64,000 nucleotides of DNA. Source: Myxococcus landrumus. GTDB lineage: Bacteria > Myxococcota > Myxococcia > Myxococcales > Myxococcaceae. The notes under the pieces are model-generated. The model worked only from the letters and a program-made list of their open reading frames with translations, was not told the DNA's origin and searched no databases. The stretch spans positions 2,120,001 through 2,184,000 of the forward strand of contig NZ_CP071091.1 in NCBI RefSeq assembly GCF_017301635.1, given 5' to 3'. This document shows positions 35,529 to 47,439 of the stretch, piece after piece; the stretch's first letter is position 1; each line of letters opens with the position of its first letter. The translations under genes were made by a program, and so were the position numbers.

Positions 35529-36617
35529 ATGAACATCCGCCTGCCGAAGATTGCTTTGGAGGAGGCCTATCTCCACCCCACCGATGTCGCCCGAGTGCTC
35601 GGCGACGAAGCCGCCCTCGCACAGATCTCCGATGGCGGTGGCGTCACGACCGACTATTACCGGCCGATTCTCCATCGCCTCGGCGATTTCGATGAGGCCC
35701 GCCTGCACAGCATGGACGATGCGGGCATCGCTCACGCAATCCTGTCCCTGACCGCACCGGGGATCCAACGCATCGTCGACCCGAGAGTGGCCGCCACACA
35801 GGCTCGGCTCGAGAACGACTTCTTGGCGGGGCGGATCGCGGAGCACCCGGGGCGGTATTCTGGATTCGCCGCCGTCGCACTTCAGGCAGGGGCAGAAGCC
35901 ATCGCCGAGACTCGGCGCGCAGTCACGGACCTCGGCTTCAAGGGCGTGCTGATCAACGGCTACACCAACACCCTTGACCCGAACGTCGGCCTCTACCTCG
36001 ACGATCCCTCGCTCTACGGATTCTGGGAGACGATCTGCGAGCTCGACGTCCCGGTCTACCTGCACCCTCGCCCATCGCTTCCGGGCGGGCTCGCGCCCTA
36101 CTCCAGCTACCCCGAAATGAAGGGCGCCACCTGGGGCTTCGGTATGGAAACCGCGTCGCACACCGTCCGGCTTCTTCTGGGCGGACACTTCGACCGATTC
36201 CCGAGCTGCAAACTCATTCTCGGGCACATGGGCGAGGGCCTTCCCGCCCTGCTGTGGCGAACCCAGAACATGTTCGACCTGAACCCCTTCAACAGACGGC
36301 TCAAGAAGACGCTCCCGGAGTACTTCGCCGACAACATCTGGATCACCACCAGCGGAAGCTTCTCGGACAGCGCACTCACGAACGCCATCCTCACCGTCGG
36401 AGCCGACCACATCATGTTCTCGGTCGACTACCCCTACTCCGAGAGCACTCCCGCGGCGGCATGGATTGACCGTGCCCCTATCAGCGAGCTCGACCGACGA
36501 AAGATCACCCACGGCAATGCCAGGGACCTGTTCCAACTCCCCCTGCAACCCGCTGGGGAATCAACGCCGAGGGCAACCTCGACCGCGACCTCATCGGACT
36601 ATGGCAGGCTGATTTGA
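35529..36617 (+). CDS. Amidohydrolase-2 family, gamma-resorcylate decarboxylase-like
   Basis: 362 residues, TIM-barrel metal-dependent hydrolase/decarboxylase. Motifs match the ACMSD/gamma-resorcylate group: KIALEEAYLHP at the N-terminus (Glu ligand), VYLHPRPS (His ligand), ILGHMGEGLP (catalytic His) and SVDYPYESTP (Asp ligand). These enzymes usually remove CO2 reversibly from hydroxybenzoates. Codons are less G/C-biased than neighbours (many GAT, TAT, CGA), suggesting transfer. The last 20 residues (after FQLPLQPA) are Ser/Thr-rich and unlike the family end, so the 3' end may be frameshifted or recombined. Confidence 0.85.
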   Translation: MNIRLPKIALEEAYLHPTDVARVLGDEAALAQISDGGGVTTDYYRPILHRLGDFDEARLHSMDDAGIAHAILSLTAPGIQRIVDPRVAATQARLENDFLAGRIAEHPGRYSGFAAVALQAGAEAIAETRRAVTDLGFKGVLINGYTNTLDPNVGLYLDDPSLYGFWETICELDVPVYLHPRPSLPGGLAPYSSYPEMKGATWGFGMETASHTVRLLLGGHFDRFPSCKLILGHMGEGLPALLWRTQNMFDLNPFNRRLKKTLPEYFADNIWITTSGSFSDSALTNAILTVGADHIMFSVDYPYSESTPAAAWIDRAPISELDRRKITHGNARDLFQLPLQPAGESTPRATSTATSSDYGRLI

Positions 36618-36780
36618 CACGGCACCTGCCCCAGACGGCTTCGGGCGCGTTGGAACACCCGGTGGCGTCGACGGAGCAAGCGCGGCGGGAGGCTCCTCGC
36701 TTTCGCGCCAGCATCATCCCGCGGTCAGGCCCGGCGAAGCGCGAGCGTCCCGGCTCGCGCACTCGCACCGAGGGACACAC

Positions 36781-37548
36781 ATGCACTGGGTCATTCAGAA
36801 CAACCTGTTCAACGAGCGTGGCTTCCGCGAGCTCGTGCAGGTCCTGGAGCGCGGTGGCATCCCTCACACGCTGGTGAAGGTGATTCCCTTCGACGGGGGC
36901 GTGGAGCCCTTCGTCGATGTCGCGGGCCCCATCGTCATCATGGGCTCGCTCACCCTCACGCGTTACGCGAGGAGCCGCGGCTGGACGCCCGGCGCGTTCC
37001 TCAACGACCAGTTCGACTTTCGGTGCTGGCATGAGCACCTCGGCGAGCACCTGCTGAACGCCGATGCCCACGTCTGCCGCTTCGCCGACGTGCCCGAGCG
37101 GGAGGGACCGTTCTTCATCCGCCCCTGCCTGGATGACAAGGCGTTCTCGGGAATGGTCACCACGTGGGAGGACTTCCGTCACTGGCGCGAGGGAGTCCTC
37201 GCGGCCCAGGAGTACCCGCAGCTCACCGCGGAGACCTGGGTGGCCGTCAGCGAGCCTCGGCACATCCAGAGTGAGTACCGGATGGTGGTCGTCGACAGCC
37301 GGGTCATCACGGGGACGCGATACAAGCTGGGGGCGCGGGTCTTCGCGTCGCCGGAGGTCGAGCCCGTGGTGTGGACCTTCGCCCAGAGGATGGCGGACCG
37401 TTGGGGGCCGGACCGGGCCTACGTGCTGGATGTCTTCATGCACCAGCACCAGCCCTACGTAGGGGAGATCAACACCCTCAATGCCGCCGGCTTCTATGCC
37501 TACGACGTGGGGAAGATGGTCGCGGCCATTGAGGCCATGACCTTCTGA
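36781..37548 (+). CDS. R2K-type ATP-grasp domain protein
   Basis: 255 residues from ATG 36781 with GAGGGA 6 bp upstream. It has the ATP-grasp fold of the R2K clade (DUF4343-like): FFIRPCLDDKAFSG (nucleotide-binding lysine region), VAVSEPRHIQSEYRMVVVDSRVITGTRYK (R-x-x-V strand and substrate lobe) and DVFMHQHQPYVGEINTLNAAGFYAYD (metal-binding Glu/Asn). Such enzymes ligate carboxylates to amines using ATP and often modify peptides or proteins. No peptide-substrate gene is recognisable nearby. It converges with the PI-PLC gene after 21 bp. Confidence 0.85.
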   Translation: MHWVIQNNLFNERGFRELVQVLERGGIPHTLVKVIPFDGGVEPFVDVAGPIVIMGSLTLTRYARSRGWTPGAFLNDQFDFRCWHEHLGEHLLNADAHVCRFADVPEREGPFFIRPCLDDKAFSGMVTTWEDFRHWREGVLAAQEYPQLTAETWVAVSEPRHIQSEYRMVVVDSRVITGTRYKLGARVFASPEVEPVVWTFAQRMADRWGPDRAYVLDVFMHQHQPYVGEINTLNAAGFYAYDVGKMVAAIEAMTF

Positions 37549-37569
37549 CGCCATCTTCCCCGCGTCACT

Positions 37570-39279
37570 TCAACGGATTCCAGTGCGGCTGACGGTGACC
37601 GAGGAGATGACGTCATTCCACGGCCCGCCAGCCACGCTGTTGATGTCCGTCACGCTGCGCGGCGTGGTGAAGCAGCGGCCTGACTGATACGCGTGCTCAC
37701 ACAGCGTCGCCTGATAGGGCCCCAGAATCGTCACGGAGCTCAGCAGGTCGTTGAAGCCCAGGTCGCCCAGGAAGCCCACGGAGGACGTGAGCTGCACCAC
37801 GTTCCCTTCCTGCTGACCGTGCTCGTGGAGATACACCCCATCCGCGGCCGAGTACCCCTGGACCGCGTAGATGTAGTCCCCCGACGAGACTTTGTAGCCC
37901 CGGCCGTAGTCCGCATACGCCCAGTTGCTCAGCCCTCCCGGAGTCCGCTTCACCACCACGGACCAGAGCTGGAATGGAAAGCGCGAGCTCAGGCGGCCAT
38001 GGAGCTGCTGGGCCCTGTCTCCCGAACCACCCGAGAGACTCCCGAGCTGTCCATTCACGAATCCCGCCAGATACGCGGGGCCCACCACACTCGTCACCGT
38101 CCGCGACGGGAAGGCGATGTGCGTGAAGTCATCCATCGAATCGGACTGGTAGAAGGCCCCCTCGTGGTGCATCCACCCTGCCCACTCGCGCTTCAACGCC
38201 ATGAAGTGCCAGGACCGCCCCGGCGCGGCGTTCGACAGGAACGCCTGAATCCCATACCAGCGCGACTCCGCATCCCCGCCAATCGTATACGCCGTGTTCT
38301 TGAAGATGAGATTGAAGTCCGTCGGGAGCTGCGCGGACGCCGGCAGCAGCCGGACGTTGAGCGCCAGGATGGCATCAATCAATCCCGCCCCAGGGAAGTC
38401 CATCATCATGACCCCGGCCCGCTGGGCCCACCCGCCCACCAGGTGGTCGACCGCGTAGTCATTCACACCCCGATAATCGATACCCAGGATGTTGATGCCA
38501 CCCGCGACATGTCTGGGATAGGCCATCGCCGAGGAACCGCTCAGGAAGTTCACGAACAGCTTCGATGATGAGCCGCTCTGGGTCCTGTCCAGATGCGCCC
38601 GGACCTTGTTCCACTTGTCGTCGATGTCCGCGAGCTGCGACACCGTCCAGTCATCCTGGAGGTCCAGCGCCCCCCACGGAATGCCGTACGCCCCGCCGCC
38701 AAAATCATCCAGGACGACAATCCGCCCTCGCACCTCGCCCAGCGTGGGCACGTGCGAGCCACGCCAGAGATAGGGATTGTACGCGGGCTGATTGCGATAC
38801 CACTCGAAGGTCTGCGCGAAGCTCCGGGTGACCTCCTCCTCCGTGTGCTCCTTCTTCACGCGCATCACCACCGTCTCGGTGGGATTCGCTTGCAAGAACT
38901 GGATGGTGGTCTGGAGCACGTCGTCGAAGTTGACGTGCAGGTACACCACCCCGTGGTGGATCGTGAACCGGTCACCGATGTGCCGGCACCGGATGTCCAC
39001 CGCCCGAATCCCCGCGTCCAACTGCGAGCGCAAGTCCAGCGATTGCGTCTGCGTCAGGTCCCCACCATAGGACTGATACGCCATGGTGTCGTGCGTCCCC
39101 GGGAGCGAGAGCGCCGCGAGGCTCGTCGAGCTGGAAATCCAGCGCATCCAAGACGGATGGTTTGTCTCGATACTTCCAGAATGGTTGTAGTACCGGCCCC
39201 TGGCAAAGGCTGACGTCCCCGATACGACGAGCCCCAAAACCAGCAACACCACCAGACTACGAAGACACGGTTTGGACAT
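37570..39279 (-). CDS. Secreted PI-PLC-like phosphodiesterase with crystallin-like C-terminus
   Basis: 569 residues from ATG 39279; the frame is open further upstream without protein character. A signal peptide (LVVLLVLGLVVSGTSAFA) is followed by a phosphatidylinositol-specific phospholipase C X-domain: LPGTHDTMA (general-base His63 with Asp64), VDIRCR (Arg97) and IHHGVVYLHV (His108/109), matching the bacterial HD...R...H catalytic set. After about 330, a region of unknown fold leads to a C-terminal module (about 470-569). Its ATLCEHAYQSGRCFTTPRSV and WNDVISSVTV patterns resemble beta/gamma-crystallin Greek keys. Confidence 0.85.
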   Translation of the reverse strand: MSKPCLRSLVVLLVLGLVVSGTSAFARGRYYNHSGSIETNHPSWMRWISSSTSLAALSLPGTHDTMAYQSYGGDLTQTQSLDLRSQLDAGIRAVDIRCRHIGDRFTIHHGVVYLHVNFDDVLQTTIQFLQANPTETVVMRVKKEHTEEEVTRSFAQTFEWYRNQPAYNPYLWRGSHVPTLGEVRGRIVVLDDFGGGAYGIPWGALDLQDDWTVSQLADIDDKWNKVRAHLDRTQSGSSSKLFVNFLSGSSAMAYPRHVAGGINILGIDYRGVNDYAVDHLVGGWAQRAGVMMMDFPGAGLIDAILALNVRLLPASAQLPTDFNLIFKNTAYTIGGDAESRWYGIQAFLSNAAPGRSWHFMALKREWAGWMHHEGAFYQSDSMDDFTHIAFPSRTVTSVVGPAYLAGFVNGQLGSLSGGSGDRAQQLHGRLSSRFPFQLWSVVVKRTPGGLSNWAYADYGRGYKVSSGDYIYAVQGYSAADGVYLHEHGQQEGNVVQLTSSVGFLGDLGFNDLLSSVTILGPYQATLCEHAYQSGRCFTTPRSVTDINSVAGGPWNDVISSVTVSRTGIR

Positions 39280-39428
39280 GACTGTCTCGCGTTCAGCGTG
39301 TGGAAGTGGACACCGGAGTGGCCCCATGTCGGGAGAAATATGTCGAAACGTGAAAAACAAGCTATCCACTTGAAACAAGAATATATCATGTGCAACAAAA
39401 GAGCCCCTTCTTCAGAAAGGTCGTGCTC
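39280..39428. promoter_or_regulatory. AT-rich divergent promoter region
   Basis: The segment between the PI-PLC and M4 protease starts contains a conspicuous AT-rich stretch (about 39331-39400) in otherwise GC-rich DNA, as expected for shared divergent promoters. AAAGG at 39416-39420 is the probable ribosome-binding site for TTG 39429. No confident -35/-10 pair was identified. Confidence 0.45.
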
Positions 39429-41651
<2,223 letters not shown>

Positions 41652-41680
41652 GTCAGGTCGCATCCTGAGCTGCACACGGC

Positions 41681-41720
41681 GGGCGGCGTCCTTCGGGATG
41701 CCGCCCGTCTTGCATTTCGA
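41681..41720 (+). terminator. UUCG-tetraloop terminator between convergent genes
   Basis: GGGCGGCGTCC (41681-41691) pairs with GGATGCCGCCC (41696-41706; one G-U pair) closed by a TTCG tetraloop. GTCTTGCATTT follows. It lies 29 bp after the M4 protease stop and just before the convergent TPR gene's stop. Confidence 0.75.
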
Positions 41721-41723
41721 GCC

Positions 41724-42194
41724 CTACGCCGACGAGGGCGACTGTCCCGACAACACCCGCGCCAGCGCCGCCGCCTGCTCCCGCTCCTCGCCATCCGCGC
41801 TCCGGCCGACAGGCGCCAGGTGGGCTCGCGCCCGCTCCGGGTCCGTCTTGGCCAGCGCCAGGGCCAGCACGAGGTTCGCGCCGGGATGGTCGGGCTGAGC
41901 CGCCAGCACGGGCTCCACCACGCGCGCCGCACGGGCATCATCGCCGCGCTCCAACAGGGCCATCGCCAGGTCGCGCGCGGGGCCAGGCTCGGAGGGCGCC
42001 TTCGCGTGCGCGAGCTCCAACAACTCCACGGCCCGCGCTCGCTCCCCCGCCTCGTCCAAGACCCGGGACAGCGCGTGCATCACCTTCACGTCCCCCGGCG
42101 ACTCGTGAAGCGCGGCCTCCAGCAACCGCCTCGCCTCCTGGGTATCCCCCGCCTCCAGCCGAGCCATCCCGTCGCGATACAGGTCCTTGCCCAC
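41724..42194 (-). CDS. TPR protein (156 aa)
   Basis: Starts at GTG 42194 with AAGGAG 6 bp upstream. There is no signal peptide. It contains about three and a half TPR units (LYRDGMARLEAGDTQEARRLLEAAL, VMHALSRVLDEAGERARAVELLELA, NLVLALALAKTDPERARAHL) and an Ala/Glu-rich C-terminal helix. It is likely a cytosolic protein-interaction scaffold. It is divergent from the phospholipase-like gene across 98 bp and has no operon partner. Confidence 0.85.
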   Translation of the reverse strand: MGKDLYRDGMARLEAGDTQEARRLLEAALHESPGDVKVMHALSRVLDEAGERARAVELLELAHAKAPSEPGPARDLAMALLERGDDARAARVVEPVLAAQPDHPGANLVLALALAKTDPERARAHLAPVGRSADGEEREQAAALARVLSGQSPSSA

Positions 42195-42292
42195 GACCGC
42201 TCCTTCTCGTCACGCGATGCGTCAATCACATCCACGCAACTTCCACCCTACAAAGTGCGACAAAACAAGAGAAGGCTCTCTCGGGAACTCAC

Positions 42293-42871
42293 ATGATCGT
42301 CCGCACGCCCCCAGCCACGGCCCGCCGTCCTGTCTCCTCCAGCTCCGAGTCGCCGACCGCCGAGCGCGCCAACACGGCGACGGTGCGTCCGCACGAGAAG
42401 GACACATTCACCAAGGCCACCACCGCCGCGGCTCGCGTCGGCGCGGCCCCGGCCGGAGACCACGGCAAGCTGATGCGGGAGTACCTCACCGGTGCCCGCC
42501 CGCCGCCCGCCGACTTCGAGAAGGTGATGGGCTACAAGCCCTTCTCCATCCAGACGAAGCACGGGCAGCGCATGCAGGACCCGTTCGGCTCCGCCTCCGC
42601 GCCCGGCAAGATTGGCCCGGACAAGGAGTTCGACCCCGCGGCCAAGACGCATGACTACGGCTACGACCTGCTGCGCTACTACGACCGCAAGGGCACGCCC
42701 CTGAGCGACGACGCGCGCAAGTCCGCCGACGCCCTCTTCCGCGAGGACCTGTTCCACTTCGCCAATGACCAGAAGGGCTTCGGCGCCAAGCTGAAGTACC
42801 GCACCTGGGCGCAGATCTACGCCACCGCGGTGGAGCTCAACTCGCGCGTCCAGGGCTACGGCCCTCCGTGA
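42293..42871 (+). CDS. Prokaryotic phospholipase A2-like protein
   Basis: 192 residues. The first 55 are Ser/Thr/Ala-rich and disordered, with no classical signal peptide. The core has FDPAAKTHDYGYDLLRYY, in which His120-Asp121 matches the catalytic HD of bacterial and fungal PLA2 folds (HDFGY), and ADALFREDLFHFAN resembles the second helix carrying the partner Asp. The cysteines that brace Streptomyces PLA2 are absent. It may be an effector or toxin-like lipase exported by a non-Sec route (inference). A modest GGGA site precedes the ATG. Confidence 0.65.
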   Translation: MIVRTPPATARRPVSSSSESPTAERANTATVRPHEKDTFTKATTAAARVGAAPAGDHGKLMREYLTGARPPPADFEKVMGYKPFSIQTKHGQRMQDPFGSASAPGKIGPDKEFDPAAKTHDYGYDLLRYYDRKGTPLSDDARKSADALFREDLFHFANDQKGFGAKLKYRTWAQIYATAVELNSRVQGYGPP

Positions 42872-42885
42872 TGAGCCCCGAGCGG

Positions 42886-42908
42886 GGGGCGCGCGACTTC
42901 CGCGCCCC
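42886..42908. terminator. Bidirectional hairpin between convergent genes
   Basis: GGGGCGCG (42886-42893) pairs perfectly with CGCGCCCC (42901-42908) around a seven-base loop. It lies between the PLA2-like and NtrC-type stop codons. No T-tract is present. Confidence 0.5.
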
Positions 42909-42914
42909 ACCCGC

Positions 42915-44261
<1,347 letters not shown>

Positions 44262-44264
44262 GGC

Positions 44265-45587
44265 TCAGACTCCCCTCGCGGGAACCGTGAGGCGGAACTC
44301 CGCGCCGCCTCCCGCATGAGTCCTCGCGCTCACCGAGCCCCCATGCAGCTCGACGATGCGACGAGTAATCGCCAACCCCAGCCCCACGCCGCGCAGCCGC
44401 CCCGTGACGAAGGGCTCGAAGATGCGCTCCTCGTCTCCCTTCGGAATGCCCGGGCCATGGTCCCTCACCGTGAAGATGAGCGACGTCCCTTCGCGCTCCA
44501 CGCCCACTTCCACGCGCCGCCCATCCGGGCTCACCTGCACCGCGTTGCGCAGCACGTTCTCCAACGCCTGTTGGAAGCGGCCCGCGTCCAGCTCCCAGTG
44601 CTCCCTGCCAGGGAGATAGTGCGCCTCCACTCGAGTCTCCCCCGTGGCCTCCACCGCCGCGCGCAACACCTCGTTCGGGTCCGTGCCCGTGCGACGCAGC
44701 TCGCCGCTGCGCACGAAGGACAGCAGGTCATTCATCAACTGCTCCAACCGCACCGCTTCCCCGACGACGCGGTCCGCCTTGGGGCGCAGCACTTCATCCC
44801 GCTCCACACGCTCGGCCAGCAACTGGGCATGGCCCTTGAGTGACGCCAACGGATTGCGCAGCTCATGCGCGAGCACCGCCGACATCGTGCCCAACGCCGC
44901 GAGCCGGCGCCCACGCTCCAGCTCCGTCGCCAGGGCCTCGCGCTGCGCCAGCGAACGGGTGAACGCGAAGGTCAACCCCAGGATGCCCATGACGGACACC
45001 ACCGCGATGACGAGCAGGTGTTGGGAGCGGTCCGTCAGCTCGAGCGCCGTGATGGGCTCGAACTCGTAGCCGATGCGCAGGTTGCGGCGAGGCTCGGGAG
45101 GAGACGGCGGAGGCAGCGGCTCTCCGCCAGCGCCGCTCACCGTGGTCGAAGGATCGGGGCGAGGCTTTCGAAGCCGATGGATGAACCGGCCCTTCCCCTT
45201 CTCGATTCGCAACTGCGTTGCATCCTGAATCTCGCCCAGCGAGCCCTCGCCGACCGATGTCAGCACGCGCCCATCCTCGATGATGGCCACATACCGGAGG
45301 CCGCCCTCCTGGTGGGCCTCCAGGAAGGCCTGCAACGCCTGCTGGGTCGGCGGGCCCGTGCCTTCACGAAAGGCGTCCAGCCCGGCGTGCATCAGGACGT
45401 TCGCCATGCCCCGCACCACCAGCGACGACGCCTCCACCGCGGACCGGCGGATGAAGAGCACCGTGGACAGCAGCACGGCGCACATCAGCCCCACCAGGGC
45501 CCAGGGCATCCAGGGCCCCACGGGCCTCCTCCATCGGGCCACGAGGCTCATCGGTCGCGACCTCTCCCGAGGTGTCTCCCACTCCAT
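44265..45587 (-). CDS. Sensor histidine kinase, ZraS/NtrB-like
   Basis: 440 residues from ATG 45587 ([12 protein letters not shown]), chosen because GGAGGAAC lies 5 bp upstream. TM1 ([18 protein letters not shown]), a periplasmic domain of about 160 residues with a Pro-rich part, and TM2 ([20 protein letters not shown]) precede HisKA with [19 protein letters not shown]. HATPase_c follows with [24 protein letters not shown] and GVGLGLAI. The periplasmic domain may sense an envelope ligand or metal. It is cotranscribed with the NtrC-type regulator. Confidence 0.94.
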   Translation of the reverse strand: MEWETPRERSRPMSLVARWRRPVGPWMPWALVGLMCAVLLSTVLFIRRSAVEASSLVVRGMANVLMHAGLDAFREGTGPPTQQALQAFLEAHQEGGLRYVAIIEDGRVLTSVGEGSLGEIQDATQLRIEKGKGRFIHRLRKPRPDPSTTVSGAGGEPLPPPSPPEPRRNLRIGYEFEPITALELTDRSQHLLVIAVVSVMGILGLTFAFTRSLAQREALATELERGRRLAALGTMSAVLAHELRNPLASLKGHAQLLAERVERDEVLRPKADRVVGEAVRLEQLMNDLLSFVRSGELRRTGTDPNEVLRAAVEATGETRVEAHYLPGREHWELDAGRFQQALENVLRNAVQVSPDGRRVEVGVEREGTSLIFTVRDHGPGIPKGDEERIFEPFVTGRLRGVGLGLAITRRIVELHGGSVSARTHAGGGAEFRLTVPARGV

Positions 45588-45623
45588 GAGGTTCCTCCGC
45601 TTGCTGCGAACTCTGCATGCACG

Positions 45624-45638
45624 GTGCGGAATCCGCAC
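45624..45638. promoter_or_regulatory. Palindrome 1, candidate enhancer for the NtrC-type regulator
   Basis: GTGCGGAATCCGCAC is a perfect inverted repeat (7+1+7), 37 bp upstream of the kinase start codon. A second copy with 14 of 15 bases identical occurs 202 bp away in the same intergenic region, which makes a shared protein-binding role likely. Confidence 0.65.
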
Positions 45639-45825
45639 TCCCTTCCGTCATGCCCTCTCTCCGCGCGAGCGCCCCATGGCCTGGTTGCTGTCGAGCCCAT
45701 TTGCCTCTCTCCAGGGGTTGGAACGGCACCTTGGCCGCCGTGTCCTTCCATCCCAGTGCAAGCACGAGGCCCAACGTCTCCCGCCGGAATGCCCCTCGCG
45801 GCCCGTGGCCCGTTGACCTCTCCGC

Positions 45826-45840
45826 GTGCGGAATCCGCAG
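45826..45840. promoter_or_regulatory. Palindrome 2, candidate enhancer for the exporter promoter
   Basis: GTGCGGAATCCGCAG repeats palindrome 1 with one terminal mismatch. Its centre is 83 bp upstream of the predicted -12 GC element, a typical upstream activating distance for NtrC-family activators. Confidence 0.65.
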
Positions 45841-45902
45841 CACCCCGGCGGCCTCCGCGCTCCCGTCCTGGATTATCCATGCGATTCCAGGGGGTTGAGC
45901 AC

Positions 45903-45918
45903 TGGCAAGGCGCATGCA
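45903..45918 (+). promoter_or_regulatory. Candidate sigma-54 promoter of the tolC-macAB operon
   Basis: TGGCAAGGCGCATGCA fits the -24/-12 consensus TGGCACG-N4-TTGCW with two mismatches and the required 10-bp spacing between GG and GC. A transcript would start near 45929, about 50 bp before ATG 45982. Confidence 0.7.
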
Positions 45919-45981
45919 GTCGCCCATCCCGAGCCCTCCGGGCACCACGGGTGCACCGGACTTCAACGGGACAAGGCTGCG

Positions 45982-47439
45982 ATGACGATGCTCCAGAGAG
46001 CGTGGTTCAAGAGACGGCCCCACCGGATGCCCCTGCTGACCCTTGGCCTCGTGGGCATGGTGACGGCGCCCGTTTCGAACACGGCCCGCGCCGAACAACT
46101 CACGGCGCGACTCCAAGCCGATGCGCCCATCCAGACGGCGCAGGAGCCCGCGACCTCGGCCGGTCCCGCCCCCGAAGCCCAGGCGCCCGCGCCTTCGCAC
46201 CAGGAGGCCAAGCCCCAGGTGATGCGCCTCACGCTCGAGGAAGCCATCGCTCGCGCGCTCAAGGCGAATCCCCAGGTGGCGCAGGCCAAGGGCAGCGTCA
46301 CCAACGCCGAGGCCGCGGAGCTCAGCGCCGTGGGCGCCTATATCCCCTCGCTCTCCGCGAGCGCGTCGGGCTCGCTCGCGAGCAGCGAGCGCATCGAGCC
46401 CGTGACGGGCGCCGTCGTCACCGGCTCCAACGACACGTACAGCGCGGGCCTGGCCGCCTCGTGGAACGTCTTCACGGGAGGACAGCGGAGCGCCACGCGC
46501 AAGCAGACCCGCGCGCAGTCTGGAGCGGCCCAGGCACAGCTCACCGCGCAGCGCGCCACCGCCGTGCTCTCCGTGGAGCGCGCGTTCTACGAGGTCCTCC
46601 GCGCCACGGGCCTCGAGGAGGTGGCGAACGCCCGCATCGAGCGGGCCCGGCAGAACGAGGACGCCGCCGAGCGACGGCTCGCCGTGGGCTCCGCGACGCG
46701 CTCGGACCTGCTCCGTGCGCAGCTCGACCGGACCACCGCGCGAGAAGCCCTGCGCACCGCGGAGACCCAGCGCACGTCCGCGGCCCTGGCACTGGGACGC
46801 CTCGTCGGCGAGGACGGCCCCGTGGAGGCGAGCCCCGATGCGAACATCACCCCCAAACCCCTCACGCTCACGGACGCAGCGCTGATCTCCGAGCTCGAGG
46901 CCAATGCCCCCGACGTGCTCGCCGCGGCCTCCACCCTGGGCGCATCGCAAGCGGGCGTGAGTGTCGCGAAGGCGACCTACCTCCCCTCGGTGCGACTGTC
47001 CGCGGGCTATGACTGGTTCAACCAGGACCCGAGCTTCAACGGAGGCAGGACGAGCTGGTCGGTGCGGCTCGGCGTCTCCTATCCCATCTTCGATGGCTTC
47101 CTGCGTGAGGAGCGCGTGCAACGGGCGCGGACCCAAGAGGTGGTATCGCAGGCCCAGCTCGCCGACACGCGACGCGCGGTCCGCAGCGGGGCCGGCCAGG
47201 CGCTGGCGCAGCTTCGGCTCGCGGAGGACCGCATCACGTTCTCCGTCCAGTCGGTGGAGGTGGCTCGCGAGGACCTCAAGGTGCAGCAGGAGCGCTACCG
47301 CCTGGGCGCCACCACCATCCTCGAGCTGCTGACGTCGCAGGAGAGCCTGGTGCAGGCGGAGATCAACCTCGTGTCCTCCCGCTTCGACTATCGCATCGCA
47401 CGCGCGGAGTTGGAGGCACTCGCCGGGAGGCCCCTGTGA
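45982..47439 (+). CDS. TolC family outer-membrane efflux protein (second exporter)
   Basis: 485 residues from ATG 45982, preceded by AAGG; the frame is open upstream through the regulatory region. A signal peptide ([20 protein letters not shown]) and a Pro/Ala-rich segment precede two efflux modules: [22 protein letters not shown] with [17 protein letters not shown], and [17 protein letters not shown] with [19 protein letters not shown]. It forms the outer-membrane channel. Its stop overlaps the ATPase start (GTGA), so the operon is tolC, ATPase, adaptor, permease. Sigma-54 control by the divergent regulator is predicted. Confidence 0.93.
   Translation: MTMLQRAWFKRRPHRMPLLTLGLVGMVTAPVSNTARAEQLTARLQADAPIQTAQEPATSAGPAPEAQAPAPSHQEAKPQVMRLTLEEAIARALKANPQVAQAKGSVTNAEAAELSAVGAYIPSLSASASGSLASSERIEPVTGAVVTGSNDTYSAGLAASWNVFTGGQRSATRKQTRAQSGAAQAQLTAQRATAVLSVERAFYEVLRATGLEEVANARIERARQNEDAAERRLAVGSATRSDLLRAQLDRTTAREALRTAETQRTSAALALGRLVGEDGPVEASPDANITPKPLTLTDAALISELEANAPDVLAAASTLGASQAGVSVAKATYLPSVRLSAGYDWFNQDPSFNGGRTSWSVRLGVSYPIFDGFLREERVQRARTQEVVSQAQLADTRRAVRSGAGQALAQLRLAEDRITFSVQSVEVAREDLKVQQERYRLGATTILELLTSQESLVQAEINLVSSRFDYRIARAELEALAGRPL

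Larger units (their letters stand above)
45588..45981. promoter_or_regulatory. Divergent regulatory region of kinase/regulator and exporter operons
   Basis: These 394 bp between the kinase ATG and the tolC ATG contain no credible gene; overlapping frames are shadows. They hold two matching palindromes (centres 45631 and 45833) and one -24/-12 promoter reading toward tolC, listed separately. Confidence 0.7.
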
